From Blumeriella jaapii (taxonomy: Eukaryota > Ascomycota > Leotiomycetes > Helotiales > Drepanopezizaceae), in assembly GCA_009599575.1 (NCBI GenBank), contig VWND01000023.1, forward strand, positions 360,501-424,500: DNA of 64,000 nucleotides, read 5' to 3'. This document shows positions 11,334-23,961 of this stretch, one piece after another. The notes under the pieces are model-generated. The model was not told where the DNA came from. It did no database searches and saw only the letters and a program-made list of their open reading frames with translations. Positions within the stretch are counted from its first letter, which is position 1, and every line of letters begins with the position of its first letter. The position numbers and the translations under genes are program-made.

Positions 11334-12433
11334 TCACGGGTTGACATAAAAACCCACATATTCACCACCCTGCTCCCCCTCCGATGCGTCAACCGTTGCC
11401 TGCTGAAGAGCAGTAAATTGCCAAATTGCCGGAAGTCCCGGAAGCGACGGCAAGCTGTGTCGCTTGTAAAGTGGCTCTAGAACAGGAACCATGTTCATCG
11501 ACATGCGTCTCTGCTTAATGTCATCCATAGACGCCGATCTCAGCGCCATAATCAGCTTCTCCGGGCCTTCTACAGTCTCGATGGGTCGAGAACATTCCGG
11601 AGAGACGTTGCCGCTCCCAGAAGATTCTCGGAGGACATGCTCGTTTCCAAGCCCAGCGCTATCTGCAGACGCAGTACCTGGAGTCTCGGGGGGTTGGAAT
11701 GCTTGCTGCCAACCGAGCCAATTCGTGTTCTGAATTTGGTCGAGAGGCGGCAAGTAGCCCCATGGCTGGAACTCTTGCTGTGCTGGATTCATTTGCATTC
11801 TCTGCATTTGTTGCATGCCATGGCAAAGCCCTTGCTGGTAGTTGAAGAACTGTTCTTGTTGACGCATTTCCTGCTGACGCCGCTCATGCTCGATCTGGAC
11901 CCATCTTTCTTTGGACTATTGACATTCTTGGTAAGTAGCTCTTGTGCGCCGTCATCATCAATACCACCCACCTGAATCTCGTAGTTCAAATAGTCCAACC
12001 GGGCCAATATCGACTGCTCTTGCTGGGTGGCCCGACCCAGGCGGCATTTTAACCATCCAAGTTGCTTCCTGGTCTTTTTCTGGACGTGAGGAAGTCTGTC
12101 CTCGTGCAGACTCTTCTCTAGTGGGGCGATTTTCCTCAGCAAGGCCGCGGCATCGTGTTTCTGCTGTTTCAAAGAGCCCAGAAGATAGATTCGTTCAGCA
12201 TGGAGTGGTTCGAAGGAACGAACTGGTGCTGCCATGCCCCCAGGATGCCCCCAAGTATCTGGAGCATAGGGCCAGGGCGCGGGCTGGAAACTAGGGGCTC
12301 GAGGACAGAGGATGGGAGCATCACTTGTTGTTGCCACGGTCTTGACACTCTTCCTGCCTCCTCGAGGTTCTTCAAGCAGAGCGGCTTGCCCGCGGCTTCT
12401 GTGGTTTTCCCGAACGCTTGTATTCTCGGACAT
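11334..12433 (-). CDS. Hypothetical coiled-coil protein
   Basis: I do not recognise a family. The start is ATG at 12433. Exons 12433-11972 and 11915-11334 give 347 residues; the splice uses GTGGGT and AATAG and joins LDYLNYEIQ to SKERWVQIEHERRQQ. The N-terminal 70 residues are Pro/Arg-rich and look disordered. Residues about 75-180 are charged and helical, rich in Leu, Lys and Glu with heptad-like spacing (YLLGSLKQQKHDAAALLRKI, KTRKQLGWLKCRLG, EQSILARLDYLNYEI), and then become Gln/Met-rich (RRQQEMRQQEQFFNYQQG). No catalytic motif is visible. The C-terminus contains short Ser-rich segments (GSGNVSPECSRPIE). It converges with the NECAP-like gene, with stops about 155 bp apart. Confidence 0.7.
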
Positions 12434-13382
12434 TTTCTGCTGGATCGTAGGTCGACGTGGGATCGTTCAGACCCAGATCGCATTCCTGTCCCTGTTACCA
12501 TATACATACAAGATCAGACAAAGCAGAAAACGTCGCAAGAGAAGTCTCCTGGATTCCGGGGTCCAAATTCATGTAGGAGGAAGGGGACTGCCTAGAAGAT
12601 ACTTATCTCCTTCAGACCTCCACAAGAAGGGCATAAAGAGGCTTCCACGCCAACAGGCTTGGGACAACAAAGAGGCGCGCCGCGTTTTTCCACACATGTC
12701 GGCGTGCTGGAAGCAGCTGAGAGGCTCGATACAAAGGAGGCGATTTGCGACGACAAAGGAGCTGCGTTCAACCGCCAAGCTGTGTGTGGACGTCCGTCAG
12801 CAAGAGGAGGCACTTGACGGTGCTGTAGTCCTCGATTCAATGTGATGGCATGAAATGCGCTGGCCGAGTCGTAGCAACATGGAGGCATTCGAGGGGGAAC
12901 ATTGATCGAGCCAAGGAAGAGTGTTGTGGGGGCCCAAGCTTCAACTCTACAGCACCAGCCAAACACCACGGACCAGCAAAGACTTTACTCTACATACTAC
13001 ATAGATAGTATCACGGTCCGATTCATTGATATCGCAACGACCTGCCTCCCTCCCAATCTACCTGATTATCTTCGCCCATCCCAGCCCATCGGCCTCGCGC
13101 TCTCAGATCCACGGTCTGCTGCAAAGCGCCCAGCTACTTCAGAACACCACAAACACCACATACACCACATACACCATATACACCACATACAACACCACAA
13201 CACTACAACACCACAACACCACAACACCACAACCACAACACCACAACACCGCAAACCCACAGCCCCAAACCACCGCCGTCATCGCCATCTCCGCGATACC
13301 TCCATCCCCCTCCCTCTCCCACCGCGAGGCACATGGCCGCTTTCCCGTAAGCATCAGCTCTCGATGAGCCTGGGCGCCCGCA
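12434..13382. other. Intergenic with CACCACA-type repeat
   Basis: Holds the promoters of the flanking divergent genes. A low-complexity CACCACA/ACAACACCAC tract runs from about 13143 to 13250. It generates Cys/Trp-rich open frames on the minus strand that are repeat artefacts. No gene is supported. Confidence 0.55.
13143..13250. repeat. CACCACA/CAACAC low-complexity repeat
   Basis: About 108 bp of short imperfect units such as ACACCACAT and CAACACCAC, immediately upstream of the GT2-like gene. Confidence 0.85.
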
Positions 13383-15509
13383 ATGCCTGTCGCACAACGG
13401 CTCTTTGCGGGAGATTTAGAGCTGGGAAAGAGAAACGATGACCATAAGCCCGGAAGCGTGAGTCAATTGGGCCTGGCATGGCAGCACCGACACATCCCAA
13501 GCACTCCCCATCGCCGGCGCGTGAAGCGGGTAGCGTGTGCAGTACTGGGGCTCATTGTGCTTTATTACTTCTTCAAGAACATGCCAAAAGACCTGGAAAC
13601 GCCGAGGAAACGACCAAGTTACATGCCCGACACGACGGTGAGACCGAGCCCACCTCCTCCGGAGGTCCCGGACAAGCAAGCCACGGGGTCCACGGCAGAG
13701 CCCAAGGAGACCACGGAAGCTCCGCTACACGATTTCAACGGCCCCATCAAATTCTACGAGCTGTCCGTGACTCTCCATGAGGCCTCAGACGACATGATGA
13801 CGAATGAGTATGATAACAATGTGCTTTTCTCGGCCGCGAGCTTGAAGAGTGCTGCGATCCTTTTACCTATTGCCTGCGAAATGGCACGGCAGAAGCGAAA
13901 TCATGTGCATTTTGCCTTGATGGGTAGGGATGACATACCCCTGGATATTCTGAAGTCTGTCAACGGCATCTCGAAGGACTGCGACATTTTTTTCCACGGT
14001 ATGTTGTTATACGGTGTGTTGGTGAGTTGCCTTTAACACGACTTAGATGCCCGCCCGGATTTCTCGACCCAAAGCACCGACTTTCGCATGGAGGTCAGCA
14101 GTGGAGCTGCATACGGTCACGTCTTTAAGTTCATTCATCCGAAGGCGACAATCGTCGACGGCTCTGGAGAGGAGGAATCGTGGTTTTTGGAAGGATTAGG
14201 GAGGCGAGCAGTAGGCCTCAAAGGCACAGTGATCGAGTTACCCAACAATACCGAGAAAAATTTGATGTGGATCACGCGTTTAGACTGTTCGTCCCTGAAG
14301 GGTGAGTAAACCACATCTTGGGGGAGACGCTTGCTAAGTGTGCCAAGCCTGGAATGAGGTGTCTGTCAATATCGTTGTTCATGCCCAGTCGACAGCATCC
14401 GGTGGGTTGATTCGATTACTTGAATCTCTGAAAAGGGCAGACTTCTTCTCATCAGCACCGCCTCGTTTGACAATTGAGCTGCCTCACAGCATCGAAGAGG
14501 CTTCAAGGCGATATCTGCAACATTTCAACTGGCCACCGACTTCCAGCCGTAAGACCGAAAACCTCCTGACTATTCACCGCCGCATTCCGCGACAAGGACT
14601 CACACCGGAAGAGAACTCTGTACGCTTTCTAGAGTCTTTCTGGCCACCCGACCCAGCCAACAATCATATCCTTGTTCTTTCGCCCAATGTGGAACTCTCG
14701 CCCCTGTTCTTTCACTACCTGAAATTTGCGATGCTGGAATACGCGTATTCTCTCTACGAAGAACGTTCAAAACATGAAGAAGACTTCCGCCAGAACCTCC
14801 TGGGGTTCAGTCTTGTTCTGCCGACCGTCTACCTGAATGATTCGACTCCGTTTACTGTGCCGCTAGCGGGCACAAAAGCTACTCCATTCCTCTGGGAAGC
14901 CCCCAACAGCAATGCACAGCTTTATTTGGGCCACAAGTGGGTTGAGCTGCACGACTTCGTCTCCCGGTCTCTCGCGGCCCAACACACCCTTTCAACCCCC
15001 ACTACCTTTGACGAAAAGATTGTCAGTAAGATGTACCCATCATGGCTCGAGCATATTCTGAAGCTTGTTCGGATTCGAGGATACTGGACCATGTACCCGA
15101 ACCTTGAAACCGGACATGCGCTGGCAACAGCCCACGACGACCTCTACCAAGCTCCAGAAGAATTTAAAGCAGAGTTGGAAGCCGAAAGTGATTTGTCCGA
15201 GGAGTTAACTGCCGATCCCAAAGATGAGCTCTCTATCAGACGCGCTGACATGGAAAAGTCTCTTGTCCAGAGTTCTCTTTTGGACGTCATCTTGCCGTCT
15301 GGTGGTCTGCTTCCAACATTTCGGAAGTACCTGTGCTGGCTTGGGACGGCGCCACAGCTGATGCGATTGAAATTGCTGCAAGGGCCTTAAACTTCAGCGG
15401 TGAATTCAGAACAGAGATTGGAGGGTGTACCAAACATGATGAATGGGAGCTATCGGTCGGTCACATGTCTGCAGCAGATCTGTTCTGTGACGGTAATCCA
15501 GAGACTTAG
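13383..15509 (+). CDS. Fungal GT2-type glycosyltransferase-like membrane protein, frameshifted
   Basis: Resembles a conserved fungal family annotated as glycosyltransferase 2; its donor and acceptor are unknown. Exons 13383-13998, 14047-14301 and 14348-15509. Near the N-terminus is LELGKRNDDHKPGS, then one membrane anchor at about residues 42-57 (VACAVLGLIVLYYFFKN), suggesting a type II Golgi protein (inference). The luminal part contains VNIVVHAQSTASGGLIRLLE, NHILVLSPNVELSPLFFHYL, FLWEAPNSNAQLYLGHKWVE and YPSWLEHILKLVRIRGYW. At the TTT of 15319-15321 the frame breaks; with one extra T it continues as SEVPVLAWDG to the TAG at 15507. Summed exons are 2033 nt, one base short of 678 codons. Left uncorrected, the protein would end 15 codons after the break in an unrelated tail. 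Confidence 0.78.
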
Positions 15510-16263
15510 ATGAGTGGGGAGGAGCATTGATGAATGCATGAACTTGTATATATAGATACCAAATAGCACTTGTTGTTTTCTCTCTCTGGGGTACTCATCA
15601 GCTAGCGAGACGTTCCCATAAAGCTGGCTTAACTTATCTTGCCCAGTAAGACAGTGCACGTGAGTCTCTGAAACAGGTTGTGTGTAACTAACTACCTATG
15701 TACTGTACCTATGTATTGTACCTGTAAGGCTCTCACTCACTCCGCATTCTCGGTTAGGGATCACATCTAAGCGAGGTCTACTTCCGGTACCGTCGAGACG
15801 ACATCAGTTCCCTTATCATACGAAGAACATAGGGCTTTTACAGACTCCAAGTCCCACGAGCTGGTTGCCCCGCTTGCCTTGAGTTGCAGGTATCGAGTCT
15901 GTTTTCCCTAGCTCTGTCAACTGAAATCGAACATGACATTCTCGAGATGAGACGATCCGCGCGAGAGAAAGAATGGAGTAGTCCAAGGATGTCCATCTAC
16001 CAGTGGTCCTTGGATAGTCCGTCTATGAGGTCGTCGAGCTGCGAGGTACGCTTGCTAGTTTGGTTTGCTGTTCGGTGTCTGGAGTTATCGACATCTTGAA
16101 GTCACGTTCTGCCCCATTTTCCGCTCTTCCAAAACGACCCGCTTCTGCGGCATCCCATGTCTGCTGCAATCGCCAAACGATATCAAGAAGGCCGCTCGCT
16201 CCCTTCTCTGCTACGCTTCTTCTCGCAACTTTTGTCCCAGCACCGTCTCGCGCCATCTACACC
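15510..16263. other. Intergenic, GT2 3' region and aminotransferase promoter
   Basis: No gene is supported. It contains a GTACTGTACC / TTGTACCTG element near 15700-15725. From 16060 a frame is open into the aminotransferase and would add 68 basic, Ser/Ala-rich residues, but its first codon is ATG in an unremarkable context. It could be a mitochondrial leader or only 5' UTR. Confidence 0.45.
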
Positions 16264-17753
16264 ATGACCGCCACAACCAGCTCAAAGAAGCCCATCAACC
16301 TCCTCCGCGGGTGGCCCAACCCCTCCCTCCTCCCTACGTCGTCCATTGCCGCCGCCGCCCAGTCCGCCCTCTCGGATCCCTCGATCTCGGTCCCAGGCCT
16401 ATCCTATGGCCCTGATGCCGGCTTCCAGCCCCTCCGAGAGGAAATCTCCAGCTGGCTTGGCGACTTCTACGGCGGCGAGCCCGATCCAAACCGGATCTGT
16501 GTTACGGGAGGGGCCAGCCAGAACTTGGCCTGTGTGCTGCAGGTGTATACGGATCCGCTGAAGACGAAGGTGTGGATGGTGGCGCCGTGTTATTTTTTGG
16601 CGTGCCGGATGTTTGCGGATGCCGGGTTGAGGATGAGTGCTGTGGGAGAGGGGGAGGATGGCATCGATTTAGTGGCACTGGAGACGGAATTGGAGAAGAG
16701 TAGCCGCGAACCTGGGAGCGGCCATGTGAGTCGTGCTCATCTCGCTCTCTTGGTTCTGAGTGTGGATCATCGGATCACAGCAGCTCTGCTACCAGTTCAG
16801 TACGTCGTATGTTCTCAGCAGCTGATATCAGAGTTTCACAGCCTTTGAAACGGTCGACACCTTGGTCCAAGATTTACAGCAACGTCATCTACTGCGTACC
16901 GACTTTCTCAAACCCTTCGGGGAAAAGCATGTCCCTTCCAACACGAGAAAAGCTCGTCAAATTGGCTCGAAGATACGATGCCCTGATCGTCACAGACGAC
17001 GTGTACGACTTTCTCCAATTCCCCACCAGCCCCGAGCCTTCCGCTACTTCCCTGAGCAAGGCGCTTCTGCCCAGGCTGGTAGACATAGACAGAAGTCTGG
17101 AGCCAGCCCCCTCGGCCGAGAGCTTCGGGAACGCCATGTCCAACGGCTCGTTCTCCAAGATTGCCGGCCCGGGCGTCAGAACCGGATGGGCCGAAGCGAC
17201 TCCTAGGTTTGTCTATGGCCTCTCCCAATGCGGCTCTTCCCGCTCCGGGGGTGCTCCGAGCCAGCTGGTGGCAACGATGATGGCCGAGCTCCTCAAAGAA
17301 AGAAAGCTGCAAGCTCACATCCAAGATGTTCTGAGGCCAGCTTACCAGAGGCGGTACGAGATCATGCTGGATGCCACTCGCAAGCACCTCGTTCCGCTGG
17401 GAGTGAAGCTGGGCGAGGTCAGCGTCCAAGGGAAAGCCGTGTTTGGAGGATATTTCCTCTGGCTTGAGCTTCCGACGAGCGGGAGCGCGAAGCGGGTGAC
17501 GGAAATCGCAAAGCGAGATGAGAATTTGGTCGTGGCGCCCGGCCACATCTTCGAAGTTGCAGATGACTCTAGCCTCGAGTTCCCAAATTCCGTCAGACTT
17601 TGCTTTTCCTGGGAGGAAGAGAGTGATCTGGAGGAATCCATCCTCAGGTTAGCAAGGGTTGTGAAGAGCGTGATAAACGGGACAGCGTCGCAAGAGGGGG
17701 GGAGCGCGCCCGATAAGCAGCGTTTGAAGCAACATCTGGGGGAGTCCCAGTAG
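16264..17753 (+). CDS. PLP-dependent aminotransferase, class I/II
   Basis: Fold-type I pyridoxal-phosphate aminotransferase, closest in pattern to the yeast YER152C / 2-aminoadipate transaminase-like group. Exons 16264-16725 and 16842-17753 give 457 residues; the splice joins EPGSGH to PLKRSTPWSKIYSN. Motifs in order: INLLRGWPNPSLLP, LSYGPDAGFQPLREEISSWL, ICVTGGASQNLACVLQ (cofactor phosphate region), YCVPTFSNPSGKSMS (conserved Asn-Pro), LIVTDDVYDFLQF (Asp-x-x-Tyr binding the pyridine ring), GSFSKIAGPGVRTGW (Schiff-base Lys in SFSK) and VRLCFSWE near the end (carboxylate-binding Arg). The substrate cannot be read from sequence. A longer start at 16060 is in frame only if the intervening stretch is translated; 16264 has the better context (ACCATGACC). 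Confidence 0.88.
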
Positions 17754-18779
17754 GGATCCGGACTGACGAGGACGATGTGGTGGGCAGAAGGCGAGAGGGA
17801 GAATCACGAATTCAAACACAACTACCAGCATTGCATGTTCACGTACATTTCAATTCTGGGTATGCTTCCTTCCGCGTCGAAGAGATCCATCGCAGAGGGA
17901 CTATCTCGTAGCTGTTGATATACTAGAAAGAAAAAAAGGATTATAGCCTGACTACGTTCGAAGGGAAGTTGGATGTGATCGACGCTACGCATTGGATTTA
18001 TGCGTCGGAGTTTTAAGGATTATAAGATATGGATTTGACATTTCATCATGGGAGGAGAGCGAGAGGGGGAAGGGATGGGAGTCGGTCATGGGCAACAAGA
18101 CCTGTAGCTACAGTGAGAGCTTGATTATGAAAAACGAACACATTGTGGTTAGAGGCCAAAAGAAAATAGAGAAGAAGTGGTGTACGCAATGCCAGGCTTG
18201 GAGGGTTGGGATTTATACTGATCTGGGGAATGATGAGTGGTCTCGTGAGGAGGAGCTGGGGTGTTACAAGTCTACCTTTATCGTCGTCGTGTGGTCGCTA
18301 AAAAACAACGAGTCCGATGCGCTCATATCAACAACGACATGCTGCACTGGTGGATTTTGTAGGACAACAACGGTTTTTGAAGTGTTTCATTGAGAGGCCG
18401 ATCTTCATGGACGGCATAACGCTTCGATGAAAGATGCAGCCAGAGCAACGCCTGCAGAAAAAATCGGTGTCGACTTAGCAGAATCCTACGATCTTGCGTG
18501 GTCCAAGCTAAAGCGCCCAGCCTCATCGGCCTGTACCATCAAATGTGTTTCATGCCACACCACAGAGCCCCGTGGCTCAGGACACCCAAGGCAATATACA
18601 CGCGGTATGCAAATTGCAAAAGCCGCCGACACGTCAAACATCCGCTCATGAGATCGAGTTACAAGTGGCATAAGGTAAAAGTGGACCGCGTGGAAAAAAC
18701 AACAACAGTGGACAAGTACAGCAGGAGCAACAATTCCTCGTATGAGAGAATTTTGCCATTTTTGGAATAGTAACTCCAA
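17754..18779. other. Convergent intergenic region
   Basis: Lies between two convergent stops, so it should hold two 3' UTRs. Only short frames without family features are present. Nothing else seen. Confidence 0.5.
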
Positions 18780-21700
18780 TCAGGTGTGGACTGGTGTAGA
18801 GTGGCGTCCCCAGTTAGTGCCGTATCCTCTAGCTCCACGTCCACCACGGCCTGAGTTCGTGCTCGAAGCAACTGGGGGTAAATTGTCATGATTGGGAGAT
18901 GGGAATCCACCAGAAGCGTCTCGTCCTCCACGAACTTTTGGGTGAGAAGAAGAAGACTGTGCACCCCGACCTCGAGAGTTGCCACTCCGTCTCGGGTCAC
19001 TTCTTTGACGAGAAGCTACCGCAATGGTGACAGTCTTTGACTCGTGTTGTCCTGGGAGTTTGACCACGACAGTCGCGTGATTGTTCACAATATGAGGACC
19101 CAAGTGAATTGGTTCAGCACTGAGAACGTGTGAAACCTGAAACTTCCGAGGAAAAGACTTGGGGGGCGAAGGAGCAAGATCCCAGGCTGATGAAGGGGCA
19201 AAGTTTGGGATTTTGATGATAGGTAGAGAACCCATTTCTTGCTCCTCAAAACACTCCTCGGCAGCTGGCTTAGATTCAACCGCGCCATGATCGATGGCTA
19301 AGTCTCCCGGTCCTAAGGATGGCAAAGAAACAGTGGCACCAAGCTGCTGTTTAGGGAGCTCGAGGGCGTTCTTACTGGAAGAGTCAACAGCTAGAGTGTG
19401 AGACTTTGGGGACGAGTTCTTGCGCCCAAGCAAGTTGCTAATTCTGTCCTGCCATCCTCCTAAAATAGGTTGTTCCTGTCGACGAATGTCTTGATATGCA
19501 GAATTTTGGCGTGAAGAAGGTCCAGCATTGTGGCTGTTGACCGGAACTGCAGGTGCCTGGACTGCTTGGGCGAAAGAGACGGGTTTAGGTGGGGGACCAA
19601 TTGGTGCCAGAGCAGGAGCGGGGGGCAACTTAACCACAGGCGGAGGGCGTGGCAGGGAAACGTGAGAATGGGCAATGTCACCATCGTAAGCAGGGTGCCC
19701 AGCCATAGTGGGAGGTGGCGGGGATGGTGAGCCAGGCCTATCATGTTGAGCGTACTGTTCCTCCAAGCGGACATCGCGATTGCTTGGGAAAAAACGGGAG
19801 CCACGGACAGGAGGAGATGCATTTGCATTTGCATGCGTCCTCCATGCCTCGTTAAACGGCGGTTGACCGCCATCGTGGAAACGTGGTTGATTTTCGCCCG
19901 GATCGACGTGTTGTCGCCGTCCAGCCTCCTGATCTTCATATATACCTCGGCTAGTGCTTTCCTCCTGTCCCTTCCATGTCTGTGATGGATTATGGACGGT
20001 CGAAACGTTGCTCTGAATTTTGGATCTAGTGCCGTCCTCTTTAATGGTCACCTGGCGCCAGGTGTCTTTGATCATAGGACCCGCAGGCTCAGGATGAACA
20101 CCTTGCTCAATCTGTTGAAGCTTCTGAGTGCGCTCTATATCATATTGCCTGGCTTCGACATCTTCATTGTGGGCCAGAACCTGTGGCAAGTTAGCCCAAC
20201 CGGACCGAGCCACAGCTGCCTTCTTTTCGAGGTCTTGGCGCGTGGGTGGTCCTTGGTGTCGATTGGGCGGTCCAATTGGGGCTGGTCGCGATCCATATGG
20301 CTCTCGACCACGCCCTTGAGAGAATTGGGCATTTCCACGATTCGGCGGTCCAATGGGGCCAGGATGTGATGATTGATGGATCTCAGGTAGCCTGCCCAAT
20401 TCTGGGTTAAAGGTACCATTACCAAGAGTCCTATCATTTGTCGGGGGTCCCCAGACGTTCACGGATGATGGTTGCGAAGTGGGGGCTGCATTCCATGACT
20501 TGAATCTGTCCGAAGTTGGGGCCGGGTTGTTCTGCCACGACGATGACCTACCATCCTGAGAAGGTTGCGGTACCACAGGTCGGCCTGTATGAACTCCATT
20601 AGGGCGCACGTCTTCGTTGGGAGCTTGGGAGGCTACAGGCTTCTCCTCGACAAGGGAAACTGCAGCATGGTCCTGACCGAGATCGGAACTGGGCGTGGCC
20701 TTTCCGTCACCGGGAACTGTTGGAGCTGGCTCTTGCGACTTCACAGGGTGTACAGCAGTAGCTCCGCGGCTTTGAATCTGCTTGGGAGCAGGCAACTCCT
20801 CTTTCAATGTGTCTTTCTTCTTCTTGGATTCCGGCGGAGGTCCCATGGCTTCAAGCTTGATGCGAATTCGCTCCTTACGAGCGGCCTCCTCTCGCGCATC
20901 TTCCTCTTGTCTTCTCTTGATTGCAAGTTCGCGAGTTGCGCGCATGATTTTCTTTTGCTCCTCGATTGGATCTTCGTAAGGAATAGCGGGAGCTTGGACC
21001 GGAGGGTCAGATACTGCTGCGACTGGGGGTACGGTCTGGGGCTTGTTTGGTTGTGGTGAGGAATGGCTCACAACAGGCGAAGCACGCGATTGCGATTGCC
21101 ACTGGTGACCCTGCGTCTGACCCTGCGAGTGACTTTGGTGTCCACGCTGGTTAGAGTGCTGACCCGAAGGTGAGAAGTTTCGTGGCGACGAGGGCGAGTC
21201 GCTCACGGCCGCAAGTGAGCCTCTGCGAATGTTCAACATCTCGTGAGGCGGTGGCATTTCGTGACCCTTGCTCATGCGCCGGACAAGGTTACTGCTGCCA
21301 CCGCTAGCATTGGACGAAGTCCGGCGGCGGCCATAGCCCTCGTGCCCACTAGCTCGGTGAGTTTGAAATGCGGCGGAGGGTTCGGCCGGGCTGTCGTGGG
21401 CAGAAGGGCGTTGCAGCACAGCAGGTTGATGGGCGCGAGCATCGTTGCGGGCATCATTGCGCATGGGTCCGCGGCGGTTGTCGTTGACAGGCTCGTATCT
21501 GCCAGACTGCGAGTTATACAGTTCCCGGCTGGTGTTGGCGCCCTCTCTCCAAGATCGACTGAAGTCATCTGCAGCAATTTCCTTCGCAGGTGGAGGTGGC
21601 ATTCCATTGAACCCATGGGCATCTCTTTGGCTGAAACGTTCTGCGAGGGCTGTCGCTGTTGCGACTCGACAGGAACGGGAACGGGCGCTACTTTGTCAAC

Positions 21701-22811
21701 AGGAGGTAAGGATGCCCAAGGTGACTTGACGGGCGTCGGAGGTCCAGGAGGCTTTGCGATCAGGGTAGGCTTCTCGCTGGCTCCTTTCAGCACTAGACCA
21801 GCGCGTCCAGATCCAAATACACTGGGCTTGACAGCTGGCGAAGGCGATACTCGGGCTGGGACTGGGACTGGGGACTTGGGCTTTTCTACAACAACTTCCT
21901 TCGGCGCAGCTATTGGCTGAGGTTCTGGAGCGGGAGCAGGCGGGTCGTCGGCCTGAGGGAGTGTAATCTTTGTGCCGTCGGTCCATTCGATCGTTTCCGG
22001 TGCCCAATCGTCATCATCATCTTCAATGTCTGCCCAGTTTGCTTGCTTGCCCGGCTCATCTGATTGTAGTCTTGTAGCCAGATGAATTCCGTACCGCTGC
22101 TTCAACTCCTCGTCTGTGAATCGCTTCGGTTCAGCGGGTGGCGCAGCTGTTGGCATGTTAGCTCTAATCCCCTCCCCCCAAATCCGAATCTTGCAACGTA
22201 CGTCTGTTTTTGTTCCACACAGCACTTGCATCCGGTGCTGCACCGGCTTTCCCACCATTTGCTGAAGATGCAGCCCGAGGCGTCGAGTCACGAAGGCCGC
22301 TCCCGCTCTTCGCAACCAGTCGAGGTCTTAAAGCGCTGCTGGTAGAAGAGGCTGTCTGTGTTGCTGATGCTCCCGCAGCTCCCTTGTCTCCGAGCTTCGC
22401 AGGCGCTGCTGAGGTCGATCCCTTAGCCGCGAGAAAGGTCTTGTTGACCGACACAGGCTTGAAAGAAGCAACCTTCTTCACCGTCGAGGCAGTGCGTGTG
22501 TGGCCCTTATCATCGCCGGAGGTTTTCGAGGTCTCCGCTTTCGAAGCTTCGGTGTCCGATCCTCCACTAACGCTGACCTCCGCCGAGTTGACATTTGGCT
22601 CTGCATGCTCTGTCGTCTGCTTGCTTTCCTGCGTTTCAACAGTGCCATTTAGCACGGCCTGCTCGGAGAGGACATCTTGGCTCGAGTTTTCGGTGTTCTG
22701 CGCGCCGGTCAGCAGGTCGACACGCAATACTTCTGCTGGACGAACCAGCTCATGATCCGGTACTGAAGGCTGCGTCGCAATGTTTCCAGAGGTGGCTTCA
22801 GTTGCCATCAT
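18780..22811 (-). CDS. Large Pro/Ser-rich protein with Gly/Arg-rich C-terminus, frame break
   Basis: I do not recognise a named family. Exons 22811-22202 and 22146-18780; intron GTACGT...CTAAC...AACAG. About 1325 residues if one missing base is allowed. Order of regions: Ser/Thr/Ala-rich N-terminus (VKKVASFKPVSVNKTFLAA); PAEPKRFTDEELKQRYG; an acidic patch ANWADIEDDDDDW followed by APETIEWTDGTKITLPQ; a Pro-rich linker; SPWASLPPVDKV; PPPPAKEIAADDFSRSWREG with NSQSGRYEP; a charged helical stretch (REEAARKERIRIKLEAM); long Gln/Pro-rich disorder; and an RGG-like end (SGRGGRGARGYG). Such ends often bind RNA (inference). The reading frame changes between about 21625 and 21650; no sensible intron fits, and summed exons are one base short of a whole number of codons. 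Confidence 0.75.
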
Positions 22812-23961
22812 ACGTCTTCAAAGTTGTTTGCGCGGGTTGTAGAAGCGCATGCGTTGACCCGTATTGACTTCTCCTAAAGCGCTCGAGATTCGGGGTTGGT
22901 GGATGTACTGTACTGCAGACGAAGGTGTGGGGATGAAAGGTGGACTGAGAAGGGTCGCGATGCCAGACGATTCCTAGGAGTGTCCTGGCTGCTCCGTGCT
23001 GCGAAGGGAGGATTCGAGGTATCGCGGTGGTGGTGTCGAGACGTCGTGCTTGTGGTCGAGATGATTGGGACAGACGACGATGATGGGGATTTTCCAGGTC
23101 CAGTAAGGTTGCGACTTTCGCGCTAGCAAAGCTGAGCCAAAACTCGAATCCAAGTGAACACCAACTCTCCAAGAACCATGGGATTCTTTGCCATTTCTGA
23201 GCAGGAGGTTCAGCAGACTAAGAAATGCCTGATTCCTCGGAATGATTTCGACAGAATTCCACAGGCAGTTTGTCGTCTAAGACTTCTTTGTCACTCGTAC
23301 AGGCACAGTACAGTACAGTACCTACTGTACTGTACTTCTCAAGTCTTGCCTCACCCGCGGTCGAGCTCGCGTGTGTGCAATAATCTTCAAGACACGCTTC
23401 AGGGGACCGTGTTCCAGTGACGCCTCCAGTCTAGTTTTTTCCCACTTCACCTGTTGGAGATCTCCAATCACTCTGTAATCGAGAGTTGAGCTCAGCTTGA
23501 CCTTTTCTGCCCGGAGTATCAACGCCTTCCACACTACGTAGCCGTTTAAGCTGACAACCAGCGAATTTACCTATGCTAGGTGTCAAAAACAATTGCGTCT
23601 CAGGCGGCCGAACACGCCAAATCTCGAGCAGGACGATGACAACAGATCGGAATTTGATTACTCTGACGGCGTTCACGACGTTGGCACTTGATCACTCTTC
23701 AAGCCACAAGGCAGAATAGCTTCATCTAAGAGAAACTTGCATGAGAGGTGGACAAGGATATGCCAGCGCAACCCTCAAAGTCCTACGGGCCTAGATTCGT
23801 GCCGTTGGCATGATCAAGGCTTACGATATTAGGGTCTCCAAGCAACTGTCACATCTCGCTTTCTCCAGGGTGTTAACTTGGTATTTCCATGCTTATTTAC
23901 ATCCTTCGTAGTCTAACAAGAGCCGCCATTCCCCCTCTCCCCATAGAGCTCAATCGGCCCT
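22812..23961. other. Intergenic with a perfect 14-bp inverted repeat
   Basis: Promoter side of the Pro/Ser-rich gene and 3' side of ATP17. It contains the hairpin listed at 23307-23336. Short frames are present but none is convincing. Confidence 0.5.
23307..23336. repeat. Perfect inverted repeat AGTACAGTACAGTA
   Basis: Two 14-nt arms, AGTACAGTACAGTA and TACTGTACTGTACT, are separated by CC and can fold into a hairpin. It belongs to the GTACAGTAC-type elements seen in many intergenic stretches of this window. Confidence 0.9.

Noticed and set aside
13066..13441. Cys/Trp-rich minus frames and Thr/His-rich plus frames
   Set aside because: Translations of the CACCACA repeat; no start context or family features.
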